Source: Hyphomicrobiales bacterium (GTDB lineage Bacteria; Pseudomonadota; Alphaproteobacteria; Rhizobiales; Methyloligellaceae). Taken from it: 37,687 nt of DNA. The stretch is taken from assembly GCA_021775575.1 (NCBI GenBank), contig JAJFHO010000167.1, positions 1-37,687 of the forward strand, written 5' to 3'. The notes below the pieces were generated by a model. That model did no database searches. It saw only the letters and a list, made by a program, of their open reading frames with translations, and had not been told where the DNA came from. Of the stretch, positions 8,053 to 17,084 are shown piece after piece; the stretch's first letter is position 1; each line of letters starts with the position of its first letter. The position numbers and the translations under genes are program-made.

Positions 8053-9345
8053 TCAGCGTTTCGCGATCAGATCGATACCCATGCTGATGCGCTGCTCCTT
8101 GCTTTCGAAGGGGCGCGTGCCGTGAAAGAAATAGGAGGGAAACAGAACCGCCAGACCGGGCTCCGGCTTGACGGCGCGGATTTCCAGATCGGCTCCGGTC
8201 TTGATCTCGCTCGTCGGGCGGCCGAATTCGAGCCATCCTGGCTTGTCTTCGCCTTGTGCAACGACCTCGGGCACCGAAAGATAGTAAGCGCTGCTGACCC
8301 AGCCGCCAGGATGAATGTGGGTGGCGAGAAAACCCTGGCTCTCGAGGATCTGGGCCTGCGCCACGAGGCGGACATCGGAATGGCTCCGGCGCAGGAAGGG
8401 ATGGCTATCGTCGCTGGGCAATTCGGACAAATAAGTCTGGAACAGGCGTTGCAGCATGGCGCGCAGCGACGTCATTGTCGGGTGCTGATCGGCCAGCAGG
8501 TTGCCGCTGTGCCAGCCGCCATGGGTCGAGACGCCATAGGGGTCAAAGGCGAGTGCGACCCGGTTGCGGATATGGTCGATGAGTTCTGTATTGAACGCCT
8601 CGATGGTCGCGTAGCCCTCGGGCGGTTCGGGGCGTATCGGCCGCACGAAGCGGTCATAGTCGAACAGCGCCTTTTCCTCGTCATGGCGTCCCAGCGTTGC
8701 AAACAGCACGGCTTGCAGCGCCAGGCCCTTCTGGTCGGCGGGGTCGAAGCGCAAACACTGCTCCACGTCGGCCAGGGCTTTCTCCGGTTCCCCCAGCGCG
8801 GTGCGGGCCCGGCCGCGGAAATAGTGGATTTCCGCCCTGTAGGGATCCAGCGCGATGGCCTTCGAATAATGGCTGACGGCATCGCCATATTTGCCCATTT
8901 CATCGAGGGCATTGCCCGCATTCACCCAGGCGGGCGCGAGGCCCGGATTGATTCCGAGCGTCTGCGAATAGGCGGCGAAGGCGTCGCGGAGCTGCAGCAG
9001 ATTGCCCAGATTATTATAGGCTTCCGCATAGTCGGGATGCTCCGCGTTCAGCGCCCGCAACGTTTCCTCCGCGCCTGCCAGATCGCGGGCGTCTTCCTGC
9101 GCGGCGGCAAGGCGGAGACGCGTCTCGGGCTGGCCCGGCTGCCGTTCGGCGAGTTTCCGCAACAGCGGCACCGCACCCTTCGGATTGCGCGCCTTGAGCT
9201 CCAGACCCGCGAGGCGTTCGAGCAGCTCGGGATCGTCGGGCCGCGCCTTGAGCGCCTTGCCGAGGGTCTTGCGGGCCAGGCCGGTGTTGCCGGCGAGCAG
9301 ATGCCGTTCGGCCTTGGCGATGAGGCTCTCGGAGCGATCAGACAT
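8053..9345 (-). CDS. TPR protein with C-terminal 2OG-Fe(II) oxygenase-like domain
   Basis: In this 430-residue protein, residues 1 to about 210 are helical tetratricopeptide repeats; YAEAYNNLGNLLQ, APAWVNAGNALDEMGKYGDAVSHYSKAIALDP and the next repeat are clear. The C-terminal half resembles the putative 2OG-Fe(II) oxygenase family that often follows TPRs: THIHPGGWVSSAYYLSVP, then PGLAVLFPSYFFHGTRPFES and an RISMGIDL end. The histidines in these motifs are the likely iron ligands, and the arginine in RISMGIDL would bind 2-oxoglutarate. The hydroxylated target is unknown. I used the ATG at 9345; an earlier in-frame start at 9468 would run into the GST gene. It lies 64 bases downstream of the GST gene on the same strand. 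Confidence 0.82.
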   Translation of the reverse strand: MSDRSESLIAKAERHLLAGNTGLARKTLGKALKARPDDPELLERLAGLELKARNPKGAVPLLRKLAERQPGQPETRLRLAAAQEDARDLAGAEETLRALNAEHPDYAEAYNNLGNLLQLRDAFAAYSQTLGINPGLAPAWVNAGNALDEMGKYGDAVSHYSKAIALDPYRAEIHYFRGRARTALGEPEKALADVEQCLRFDPADQKGLALQAVLFATLGRHDEEKALFDYDRFVRPIRPEPPEGYATIEAFNTELIDHIRNRVALAFDPYGVSTHGGWHSGNLLADQHPTMTSLRAMLQRLFQTYLSELPSDDSHPFLRRSHSDVRLVAQAQILESQGFLATHIHPGGWVSSAYYLSVPEVVAQGEDKPGWLEFGRPTSEIKTGADLEIRAVKPEPGLAVLFPSYFFHGTRPFESKEQRISMGIDLIAKR

Positions 9346-9409
9346 GTGCTGTTGCCGGCATGTTATTCGCCAACCGCGATTGCGGAAATCCGGGCCCGCT
9401 CGGCCGGGC

Positions 9410-10030
9410 TCACCCTTCCTTAAACGGTGCCGACGCAAAAGCGTCAAGCGCCTCGCACCGGGCCGCATGGCCCCGCAGCCGCGTGAAACTGTCCTTATTG
9501 CCCAAATGCTCGGGGTTTCTGTTGAGGATAAAGGTCACCGCGACGCCCGACGCGATGTCGGCATGGGTGAGGCGCTGGCCGGCCAGAAACCCCGTATCGG
9601 GCGTGTGCGTTTCCAGCCAGGCAAGCGCCGCCGCCATCTGGGCCTGAATGCGCTCCGCGCGCGACCGGTCGATCCTGCCGGCCGGCCGGCGCACCGTCTC
9701 GGTCCGGTACTCGACGGCCTTTTCAGCCACTCCGATGGCGATTCCCATATGCCGCAGGAGATGCGCGCGCAGGGCGGCAACGCCGGGCAACAGCGCCTTC
9801 TCCGGACCCACGAGATGATCCAGATAATCGAGAATAAGCGTTGAGTCCGCCAGCACGGAGCCGTCTTCGAGTTCGAGTGCCGGCACTTTGCCGAGCGGAT
9901 TGAGCGCCAGCAGCGCGTCAAAGTCGTCATAGGCTGAAATGACATTGCGCTTGAACGGCAACCCATAGTGATGGAGTGCGATTGCCACGCGCCGCACGAA
10001 GGGCGAGTCAAGCTGGCCGGTCAGTATCAT
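9410..10030 (-). CDS. Glutathione S-transferase family protein
   Basis: This 206-residue cytosolic protein is a glutathione S-transferase. The N-terminal thioredoxin-like domain starts MILTGQLDSPFVRRVAIAL, where the serine is the likely catalytic residue. It contains the cis-proline motif KVPALEL and the glutathione-binding LADSTLILDYLD. The C-terminal half is the all-helical domain, with GFLAGQRLTHADIASGVAV carrying the conserved N-capping box. It lies 25 bases downstream of the NADPH-dependent reductase gene on the same strand, so both are likely co-transcribed and may act in detoxification of electrophiles. The exact substrate cannot be inferred. Confidence 0.92.
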   Translation of the reverse strand: MILTGQLDSPFVRRVAIALHHYGLPFKRNVISAYDDFDALLALNPLGKVPALELEDGSVLADSTLILDYLDHLVGPEKALLPGVAALRAHLLRHMGIAIGVAEKAVEYRTETVRRPAGRIDRSRAERIQAQMAAALAWLETHTPDTGFLAGQRLTHADIASGVAVTFILNRNPEHLGNKDSFTRLRGHAARCEALDAFASAPFKEG

Positions 10031-10055
10031 CGCGCCGTTATCCCGTCCGCGCTTT

Positions 10056-11066
10056 CTAAGTGAGCTTTACAAGCTGCTTGCCGCTATTGGCCCCGTTCAA
10101 CATGCCGATGAAGGCGTCCGGCGCATTCTCGATGCCTTCAGCCACCGTCTCGCGGTATTTCATTTCACCCGACGCGACCAGGCCTTCAAGTTCGGCGCGC
10201 GCTTCGGCCCATTTGTCCGTATGGTCCGAGAGCAGAAAACCCTGGATGCAAAGCGTCTTGTCGAACACCAGATGCAGGTTTTTCACTCCGTAATGCTCAG
10301 CCCTGTCATTATAGGCCGACAGCACGCCGCAAACGGGCACGCGGGCATATTTGTTGAGATTGACGAGTGCGGCGTCCAGCACCGGACCGCCGACATTGTC
10401 GAAATAAACGTCGACGCCGCCGGGACAGGCTTGGCTGATTTGTCCCGCGAGATCGTCCGCCTTGTAATCGCAACAGGCATCGAATTCGAAGACTTCCGTG
10501 ACCAGCCGGCATTTTTCCGCGCCCCCGGCGATGCCGACCGCGCGGCAGCCCATCGCCTTGGCAACCTGCCCTGCGGCACTGCCGACCGAACCGGCGGCCG
10601 CGGAGACGAGCACGGTTTCCCCTTGCGCCGGTTTGCCGACAATCCTGACCCCGACCCAGCCTGTCACGGCTGTGGATCCGCAGGCGCCCAGATAGGCGCT
10701 CAGCGGCACACCTTCTTTCGGCTCGATCTTGAAATCGAGATCGCCGCCGTCTGAAATCGCGTGGCTCTGCCAGCCGAGGCGCCCGACGACATGGTCGCCG
10801 ATCGCATAGTCGGCGTTTCTGGTCTCGATCACCTTGCCGATAATCCGCCCGACCATGAGCTGTCCTGGCGTCATGCCGGGGCCGGAATAGGTCCAGCCGC
10901 CGCCCATCAGCATCCGCATATAGGGATCGAGCGAGAGATACTGGTTTTCGAGCAGGAACTGGCCCGCCTCGAGCGGCGGCGTTTGGATCTGCTCAATCTC
11001 GAAATTTTCCCGAACCGGCATTCCCTCGGGATGGCTCTTGAAGATAACGCGGGTGTTGGTCGGCAT
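10056..11066 (-). CDS. NADP-dependent MDR-family oxidoreductase (CurA/YncB-like)
   Basis: This 336-residue protein is a zinc-independent medium-chain reductase of the double-bond reductase group, which reduces alpha,beta-unsaturated carbonyls with NADPH. Diagnostic stretches are YLSLDPYMRMLM near residue 45, GACGSTAVTGWVG, the nucleotide-binding VSAAAGSVGSAAGQVAK, and VDVYFDNVGGPVLDAAL. The C-terminus has FLLSDHTDKWAEARAELE and KYRETVAEGIENAPDAFIGML, as in curcumin reductase and leukotriene B4 dehydrogenase relatives. The zinc-site cysteines of alcohol dehydrogenases are absent. AAGAGG lies upstream of the ATG at 11066. It heads a likely two-gene unit with the GST gene. Confidence 0.9.
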   Translation of the reverse strand: MPTNTRVIFKSHPEGMPVRENFEIEQIQTPPLEAGQFLLENQYLSLDPYMRMLMGGGWTYSGPGMTPGQLMVGRIIGKVIETRNADYAIGDHVVGRLGWQSHAISDGGDLDFKIEPKEGVPLSAYLGACGSTAVTGWVGVRIVGKPAQGETVLVSAAAGSVGSAAGQVAKAMGCRAVGIAGGAEKCRLVTEVFEFDACCDYKADDLAGQISQACPGGVDVYFDNVGGPVLDAALVNLNKYARVPVCGVLSAYNDRAEHYGVKNLHLVFDKTLCIQGFLLSDHTDKWAEARAELEGLVASGEMKYRETVAEGIENAPDAFIGMLNGANSGKQLVKLT

Positions 11067-11146
11067 CGCTCAGCGCCTCTTGGTTTGTGGAAACTCGTCC
11101 TGGCAGGGAAATAGCATGGAGATCCCGCAATGGCCGCATTGTCGCA

Positions 11147-12400
11147 TCAAGAAACAGCCTTGCGATATCCGAAACGATCGATATAGCCGGCCCAGCGCTG
11201 CAGGATTTTTTGCCGCAACGCCTCGGGCACCTTGTGAACGTTGGGCTGATAATCCTTCTGGTCCGCCAGATAGTCGTCGATGCCGGGCTCCGCGCGGGCG
11301 AAATCGCCCAGATCGAGCTTTGCGTAGAGATCCCGCATTACCTCCTTAGGATTAGCGGCAAGGTCTTCAAAGGCGATCTCGACGAGATGGCCTTGTGGAA
11401 CCAGTTCCCGGTCCGCCTCATAGCTCTTGTAGACCCGTTCCAGCACGGTGAAGACGAACTCTTCCATCCAGGCATCGTCATGCGCGGGATTATGCAGGCC
11501 CTGCACCGAATTCAGCGCCTTCCACACGCGCACGGTGGACGGGAATATATTCAGCGGATTGCGCGAAATATGGATGAAGCGCGCTTCGGGAAAGAGCTTC
11601 ACCAGTGTTTTCACACGCGCGGTATGCGCCGGGCTTTTCAGTACAAGCCGTTTCTTCTGTTTGTAGGACAGCCGCCTGATAAACCACAGAAATCCACGCT
11701 CCCAGCCCGCCTGTTCGGCATCGCTCAGGCCAGTGAGATCGAGATATTGCATGTCCTGCGGCCCGTGCCGCGGCCAGGCCAGCGTTATGTAATGCGTCCC
11801 CATGCCCAGATTGGCGAAAGCGAATTCCTCTTCCTGGGGCATGTCGACCCCGACAGGCACATTGTCCATCGGACGCTTCTTGGGCAGGAAAATATTGAAC
11901 CAGTGCCGGACCGCGCCGCCGGTCAGCAGGAAATGGTTCGGAAAGAAGCATTGATAGGTCGTCGGGTAGCCATGCGCCGGGTCGGTGGACAGCAGATTAT
12001 GCAGCAACGTCGTGCCCGAGCGCCAATGGCCGATGACGAAAATTGGCGCAGGCGCAATTTCGTGACGCTCCGCGCGCCGTCCATAAATCGCTTCGGAAAT
12101 AAAATAGAACAGCGAATTGAGCGGCGACCAGAGCGTGACGGTGAGGATGTTGGGAACGCAGTTCAGCGTGATGTCGTAATGGCCGCGCTTCAACAGCTTC
12201 AGCCAGGTGCCGAATCCCATGCCATGCCAGAAATAGAGCAGCCAGCCGCCGACGCGATAGACCTTGAACGGGCCTTTGCGCTTTTTCTTCTTCTTCTTTT
12301 CTATAGGTCCCGGTCGGGACGGAGCCTGTCCTCGGGCTCGCTCAAGGCGAGACCCGGAGGGGGCCCCTCGCCTCTTGTTATTTCCGGTTTCATCCTGCAT
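11147..12400 (-). CDS. Sulfotransferase family protein
   Basis: This 417-residue protein is a PAPS-dependent sulfotransferase-like enzyme. The 5'-phosphosulfate loop GHWRSGTTLLHNLL is at about 124-137, and the 3'-phosphate-binding strand and helix ARFIHISRNPLNIFPS lie near 250-268. A hydrophobic N-terminal stretch (YFWHGMGFGTWLKLL, 56-70) may be membrane-associated. The acceptor is unknown. The first 42 residues are odd: a Gly/Arg/Pro-rich run and then KKKKKKRK, encoded by DNA with hairpin potential (12330-12360 region), so this N-terminus may be acquired or untranslated. No other in-frame ATG precedes the conserved part. The gene stands apart from the reductase/GST pair by 80 bases on the same strand. 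Confidence 0.85.
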   Translation of the reverse strand: MQDETGNNKRRGAPSGSRLERARGQAPSRPGPIEKKKKKKRKGPFKVYRVGGWLLYFWHGMGFGTWLKLLKRGHYDITLNCVPNILTVTLWSPLNSLFYFISEAIYGRRAERHEIAPAPIFVIGHWRSGTTLLHNLLSTDPAHGYPTTYQCFFPNHFLLTGGAVRHWFNIFLPKKRPMDNVPVGVDMPQEEEFAFANLGMGTHYITLAWPRHGPQDMQYLDLTGLSDAEQAGWERGFLWFIRRLSYKQKKRLVLKSPAHTARVKTLVKLFPEARFIHISRNPLNIFPSTVRVWKALNSVQGLHNPAHDDAWMEEFVFTVLERVYKSYEADRELVPQGHLVEIAFEDLAANPKEVMRDLYAKLDLGDFARAEPGIDDYLADQKDYQPNVHKVPEALRQKILQRWAGYIDRFGYRKAVS

Positions 12401-12818
12401 CGGGCCTGATTAAACGGAAATGGCCGACGGCGAAAGGGCGTAACCGCCGCAGCGACGCCGCGTTCATCTGTCGCCATGTCTATTTTTTTATCAAACAAGA
12501 TGAGTAACGTATTCATGTTGATGTACTTTGTAATATATCAATGCAATATATTGCAATACCGCAATCAACTAGCTGTACTAACTCAAAATATTCCGTACAC
12601 AAACTATTCCAGTTTTGCAAAAATACTCCAGTCAATTCGTATCTGCGACAAATCGGGGAATTGTGACATTCGCGGTAACGGCATTATATTGATAATCTAG
12701 CCGAGGACCGCGACGAGGCGCCAAGTTACCCTACGCCCGTTGAACACTCTGAGTGGAGCGGCACTCGGAACATTTTGATCAAACATATGGGCCGGAACAG
12801 GCCGGTCGGGAGGTTGAT
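12401..12818. other. Intergenic region with AT-rich island
   Basis: The sulfotransferase gene and the small secreted-protein gene are divergent across this gap. The stretch 12476-12700 is sharply AT-rich compared with its GC-rich surroundings, with runs such as TTTTTTTATC and many TA steps. It contains the perfect 12-bp palindrome GCAATATATTGC at 12543-12554. A 74-codon reading frame spans it, but its hydrophobic, low-complexity product and missing ribosome binding site argue against a gene. The island may be a promoter or protein-binding region, or foreign DNA. Confidence 0.5.
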
Positions 12819-13268
12819 ATGTCCGGAAAAGCTCGGTTTTTAGGCGCCGCCGTTATTGCAGCTTTCGCTGTTGGGGCGGCCATACCGGCTTCGGCGGAAT
12901 GTTGCCCGACATGTTTTGGACCCCATTGGGCCCATCCTACGAAACTCGATCGTTTGCTGAATTCCTTGCGTGCAAGAGAGGCATATATTCTCGAGATATA
13001 CGGACGGGGTCTGACTTTTGAACAGATTCAGGATGTGAGATGGAAAACCTACCTGGATTCAACGCCGACGCCGGGATCGAGGGCGGTACTTATCAGCAGT
13101 GGCGTGAGACTTAACAATAGCAGGTTTCCCTTTGGCCCGGACACCGCTTGGCGCGTGCGATACGAGGACGCCTTGCTGAAGGAGCTTGTGTCAAAGGTGG
13201 GTTTCGAGTGCATCTTTGACACCACCCAGTTTGATGGTCCCAGCGGCGGCTCTGGCGGCGCCAAATGA
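12819..13268 (+). CDS. Small secreted cysteine-containing protein, function unknown
   Basis: I do not recognise this 149-residue protein. It has a clear signal peptide (positively charged start, hydrophobic FLGAAVIAAFAVGAAI, cleavage site ASA) and would be exported. The mature N-terminus carries ECCPTC, followed by a helical charged part (KLDRLLNSLRAREAYILEIYGRG) and a glycine-rich tail (GPSGGSGGAK). A further cysteine lies in VGFECIF. I chose the ATG at 12819 because GGGAGG sits five bases upstream; an earlier ATG at 12753 would place 22 charged residues before the signal peptide. It is isolated, with no clear operon partner. Confidence 0.75.
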   Translation: MSGKARFLGAAVIAAFAVGAAIPASAECCPTCFGPHWAHPTKLDRLLNSLRAREAYILEIYGRGLTFEQIQDVRWKTYLDSTPTPGSRAVLISSGVRLNNSRFPFGPDTAWRVRYEDALLKELVSKVGFECIFDTTQFDGPSGGSGGAK

Positions 13269-13485
13269 TAGGCGTTGAACCCTCCAAACCTGTCTCCAAC
13301 TTTGCTAAGCGGAGTTATTGGTAGCGCGCTGCGCTCTCCTGCCGCGCTTGGGCGGCCCCTCTGTAGGCGAAGAGATGAAGGGAACCCGGGAGAGGGAAAG
13401 AAGGTCTGGGAATGTCCGCTTTCGGCAGGTGAAGTGGAAATCGCTGTCCAGGTGCCGGTTTGGTCGCCTTGTGACCCCAAGAGGC

Positions 13486-14238
13486 TCAGACAGTCTCGCG
13501 AACGCCCTTGACCCATCGGAATGCCCGTCGCAGTTCCGCTACACCGTTGGACTCGTACCATCTTCCGTGCGCAACAATTACGCGATCCGGTTCCCACTCG
13601 AGCATTCCGTTCACCGCCCGGCTGATTTCGCGGTGTCGCCCCCAGTAGCTCAGGCGCAGGTCGATGGGCAATTTTCCGTCGGGATCGGAGTTGCCAGCCA
13701 GTTTCAGCAACCATCTCATGATTGGCGACTGCACCATTCGCGGCTCGAAATTTTCAATAAGATCCGCCAGAATCAAGGTCCGCGAGGATTTGTGAATAAA
13801 GACAACCTCTTCCATGAATCGCCCGCCATGCACAATGATCTGGTCGATGTCATCGCGCCAGGCGCTCTCGGCCTTTTCCCCCAGATCGCGGTCAAATTCC
13901 CATCCTTGTTTTTGCGCCGATAGCCTGACCCCCGGCGATGCCCACTTTAACGCGTCCGGGTAGGCATCGCCCCATTCGCCAATCCACCAATAATGAATCT
14001 TGTTGGGTGAAATCAGGTGACGAACCGGCCCCAGACGATCAACTTCCGATTTAAGCTCTTTCGTAAGCGCGGTTGGGGAATGCACAAACAAGCCGCCCGA
14101 GCTCAGCCGAACGACGGTCATCCGTGTTGGAAAGGGGAAATTCTTGAAATGGATGATGGGCCCATCGACAACCCATATGTTGGCATCAACTGATTTGAGT
14201 GTATTGATTGGGTGGTAGGCTGCAATTTTCATCGCCAT
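13486..14238 (-). CDS. DUF4336 family protein (metallo-beta-lactamase-like fold)
   Basis: This 250-residue soluble protein matches the DUF4336 family, which is related to the metallo-beta-lactamase fold. Typical stretches are NIWVVDGPIIHFKNFPFPTRMTVVRL at the start, LISPNKIHYWWIGEW, the FMEEVVFIHKSSRTLILADLIENF segment and the final PDRVIVAHGRWYESNG. The histidines in NKIHYW, FIHKSS and VAHGRW are candidate ligands, but the full HxHxDH zinc motif is missing, so catalysis is doubtful. An AGGGGAT element precedes the ATG at 14238; a second ATG two codons later is equally usable. It is separated from cckA by about 200 bases and reads the same way. Confidence 0.82.
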   Translation of the reverse strand: MAMKIAAYHPINTLKSVDANIWVVDGPIIHFKNFPFPTRMTVVRLSSGGLFVHSPTALTKELKSEVDRLGPVRHLISPNKIHYWWIGEWGDAYPDALKWASPGVRLSAQKQGWEFDRDLGEKAESAWRDDIDQIIVHGGRFMEEVVFIHKSSRTLILADLIENFEPRMVQSPIMRWLLKLAGNSDPDGKLPIDLRLSYWGRHREISRAVNGMLEWEPDRVIVAHGRWYESNGVAELRRAFRWVKGVRETV

Positions 14239-14436
14239 GCCGCCGTTATCCCCTGGAAGTTGCCCGGCGCGGTCGGGCAGAAATACTGCAGTTTGCGTAT
14301 CACCAAATCTCAATCGCTGAGACCCGGCACTTCTCTGCCGTCCCAACCTGTCCGGGTTCGTGATCGCAATCGCGGGCAAAGCGGTTCAATTTCAAACCCT
14401 GCCGCTACGCTTGGGCGCGAATCCATGTCCGGAGCG

Positions 14437-17001
14437 TCACCCTTCCAGCGCCTCTTTCACCGCCTGGGCTAACTGCTTGAGCGAAAACGGTTTTGGCAGG
14501 AAGGCAAAATCATCCTGGCCTTCCAGATTCTTCTTGAAGGCATCCTCCGCATAGCCGGAGACGAATATCATCTTTACATCGCTGTTCTTGGCGCGGAGTT
14601 CTTTCAGCAGCGTCGGCCCGTCCATTTCCGGCATGACGACATCGGAGACGACCAGATCGACCTCGCCGCCATGGGTCTCCATAAGCTCCAGCGCTTCCGC
14701 GCCGGTCCCTGCTTCGAGAACCTTATACCCGCGTGACTCAAGAGCACGCATCGCGAAGTTGCGCACCGCTTCCTCATCCTCGACCAGCAAGACCGTGCCG
14801 GACCCTGTCAGGTCTTTCTTCTGCGGATGCGCGCCTTCCGCCGCCGCGAAGTCCGCATCGGTCTTCACCTCTGCTTCCTGCCTCGGCATATAGATGCGGA
14901 ATGTGGTGCCCTTCCCCTCCTCGCTATCGGCATAGATGTAACCGTCGCTCTGCTTGACGATGCCGAAGACGGTCGACAGGCCGAGACCGGTTCCCTTTCC
15001 GACCTCCTTGGTCGAGAAGAAGGGGTCGAAAATCTTGTCCATCACCGCCGGCGACATGCCATGTCCGGTGTCGGCGACCTCGCATAAAACGTAATCGGCC
15101 GGCACAAGTCCCGTGTAGCCGAGCTGCGCCGCCTCGCGCTCCGTGACATTCGCCGTGCGGATCGCAAGCTCACCGCCATCGGGCATCGCGTCGCGGGCAT
15201 TCACCGCGAGATTGATGATGACCTGCTCGAATTGATGCAAATCGGCCTTGACCAGCCATAAGTCCCGGCCATGCTCCACCTTGAACTCGACCCTTTCGCC
15301 CAGAAGCCGGTCAAGCAGGATTTTCAGATCGCCGAGAATATCGCTCATCGACAAGATCTGCGGGCGCAGGGTCTGCTGACGCGAAAAGGCCAACAGCTGG
15401 CGCACCAGTCCGGCCGCCCGGTTGGCGTTGTTCTTGATATTCATGATGTCCTGGAACGCGGGGTCGGTCGGCCGGTGGTTGGTCAGCAGCAACTCCGAAA
15501 AACCGATGATCGCGGTCAGCACATTGTTGAAATCATGGGCGATGCCGCCGGCAAGCTGGCCCACGGCCTGCATTTTATGGCTTTGCGATATCTGCATTTC
15601 AAGCGCCCGCTGCTCGGTTGTGTCGATCGCATAAACGATCGCCGACTCAGGCTCTCCCTCGACCTGCTCCACCGGGCTCACATAAAAGCGGCCATTGCGT
15701 TCATCCTGCTCGCCGAAGGCGACTTCGACGGGCTCGATATCGCCGCGTGACGAACTGGCCGCCTCGATGGCCTCGCCCACCGCGCCGCGCGCCTCGGCGC
15801 TGACCAGATCGGCGATCGCCGTCTGTCCTTCGACGATATTGTCTCCAAGGCCTGAAAACATGCGCACGAATGCGGCATTGCTGTTGCCGACACGCCCGTC
15901 GGCCATGATCGTGGCAATGGCGATCGGCGCGTTGTGGAAGAAACGCGAAAACCGCACTTCCGCCGCCCGGCCGTTTCCGGCGCCATCGGCCGCCACGGCG
16001 CGGTTCAGCACCAGCATATGGGAGAACTGTTCGCGCGATTCCGCAAGCGGCATGCCCTTGTGCAAGACCCTGACGGGAAGATTGGTGCCGTCGGCGCGCA
16101 CCAGATCGATATCCACACGACGGGTTTCCGGTGACGCCTGTCCATCGCCGGTCCGCGTCAGCAAGGCGGCGCTGTCGCCGGAAAGGACATCGCTCAGGCT
16201 TAATTCGCCGGAGGAAATCTTGGCCAAATCGAGATTGAGCCATTGCGCGAGCGTGGCATTCAGATATTCGATGCGCCCCTGCCGGTCAGCCGACATGAAG
16301 CCCGCCGGCGCGCGGTCCAGATAGTCGATAATCTGTTGCAGCTTTTCGAAGGTCGCCTCTTCCTCGCGCCGTTCGCCGGTGATCTCCGCGACTTGCCATA
16401 CCGTCAATGTCGCGCGGCGCGCGCCGCCTGGAGAGGCCGGCATCTGGCGTACCGACACGCGGTACCAGCGGTCTTGTTCGCCGGCCCCGCCGTCTTCGGC
16501 AATGACCGGCCCGGTCGGGAATTCCTCGGTCCAGGCCCTGCCCTGTCGGGCCGCCTTGGCAAGCCTGAATATCTGCTCGGCGATGCGTGTATTGCCGGAA
16601 AATGCGCTTTCCACGGTTCGGATCGAGTCGCCGTCATCGACACCGACCAGACGCCGATAGGCTTCGTTGGCATACAGGATCGTTCCGTTGCCGGTGGTGA
16701 TGAGCGCGCCTTCAGGCAGATTGTCGACAAAGGAGCGGGCGGTCTCGCCGCTGCCGGCCTGTTCACCGAAATGCAGGATGCCGACAGCGCCGGCAAAAAG
16801 CGAAAATACACCGACGACGGAGAGCCCTGCGAGAATCGCCAGGACAAAGGGTTCCGCCACGTCATGCGAGGCAAGGGCCAGGGCGACCGCCGCCACCGCC
16901 AGGCCAAGCGCCAGCAGGACCAGCAGACCAATGCTGCCTTCGCGGGCCGAGCGGTCCTCCGCCGGTTCCGCGTATCTGATTTGCGCGTCAATATCGCTCA
17001 T
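14437..17001 (-). CDS. cckA: Hybrid sensor histidine kinase CckA
   Basis: This 854-residue membrane kinase heads the CckA-ChpT-CtrA phosphorelay controlling cell cycle and motility in alphaproteobacteria. Two transmembrane helices lie at about 24-45 and 51-76. Three PAS-like domains follow (about 90-205, 222-335 and 351-462). The HisKA domain has the phosphorylated His489 in GGIAHDFNN. The ATPase domain shows INLAVNARDAMPDGG (N box), DTGHGM (G1) and GKGTGLGLSTV (G2). The C-terminal receiver (about 736-852) has the acidic EDEE, phospho-acceptor Asp787 in VVSDVVMPEMDG and Lys in LPKPFS. Caulobacter CckA is shorter, about 690 residues with two PAS domains. The gene lies 83 bases behind flhB on the same strand, at the distal end of the flgB operon. 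An unrelated PAS hybrid kinase is possible but less likely given the domain order and sequence. Confidence 0.92.
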   Translation of the reverse strand: MSDIDAQIRYAEPAEDRSAREGSIGLLVLLALGLAVAAVALALASHDVAEPFVLAILAGLSVVGVFSLFAGAVGILHFGEQAGSGETARSFVDNLPEGALITTGNGTILYANEAYRRLVGVDDGDSIRTVESAFSGNTRIAEQIFRLAKAARQGRAWTEEFPTGPVIAEDGGAGEQDRWYRVSVRQMPASPGGARRATLTVWQVAEITGERREEEATFEKLQQIIDYLDRAPAGFMSADRQGRIEYLNATLAQWLNLDLAKISSGELSLSDVLSGDSAALLTRTGDGQASPETRRVDIDLVRADGTNLPVRVLHKGMPLAESREQFSHMLVLNRAVAADGAGNGRAAEVRFSRFFHNAPIAIATIMADGRVGNSNAAFVRMFSGLGDNIVEGQTAIADLVSAEARGAVGEAIEAASSSRGDIEPVEVAFGEQDERNGRFYVSPVEQVEGEPESAIVYAIDTTEQRALEMQISQSHKMQAVGQLAGGIAHDFNNVLTAIIGFSELLLTNHRPTDPAFQDIMNIKNNANRAAGLVRQLLAFSRQQTLRPQILSMSDILGDLKILLDRLLGERVEFKVEHGRDLWLVKADLHQFEQVIINLAVNARDAMPDGGELAIRTANVTEREAAQLGYTGLVPADYVLCEVADTGHGMSPAVMDKIFDPFFSTKEVGKGTGLGLSTVFGIVKQSDGYIYADSEEGKGTTFRIYMPRQEAEVKTDADFAAAEGAHPQKKDLTGSGTVLLVEDEEAVRNFAMRALESRGYKVLEAGTGAEALELMETHGGEVDLVVSDVVMPEMDGPTLLKELRAKNSDVKMIFVSGYAEDAFKKNLEGQDDFAFLPKPFSLKQLAQAVKEALEG

Positions 17002-17084
17002 CCAGCGAAATTATCCGATTCGAGGCCAGGTCATGGACTCATAAATGCCGTCAAAACCGCTTGATCGATGCATTAGGGCCGAAA

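Noticed and set aside
7573-9423. A 616-codon plus-strand frame
   Set aside because: It is the antisense of the unknown gene and the TPR/oxygenase gene, both of which have recognisable domains or ribosome binding sites.
11087-12409. A 440-codon plus-strand frame
   Set aside because: It is antisense to the sulfotransferase, whose PAPS motifs are clear.
12476-12700. A 74-codon frame in the AT-rich island
   Set aside because: It has no ribosome binding site, a low-complexity hydrophobic product and composition explained by the AT-rich DNA.
13269-13485. Short frames after the secreted-protein gene
   Set aside because: Several overlap with no start signals, and none shows protein-like features.
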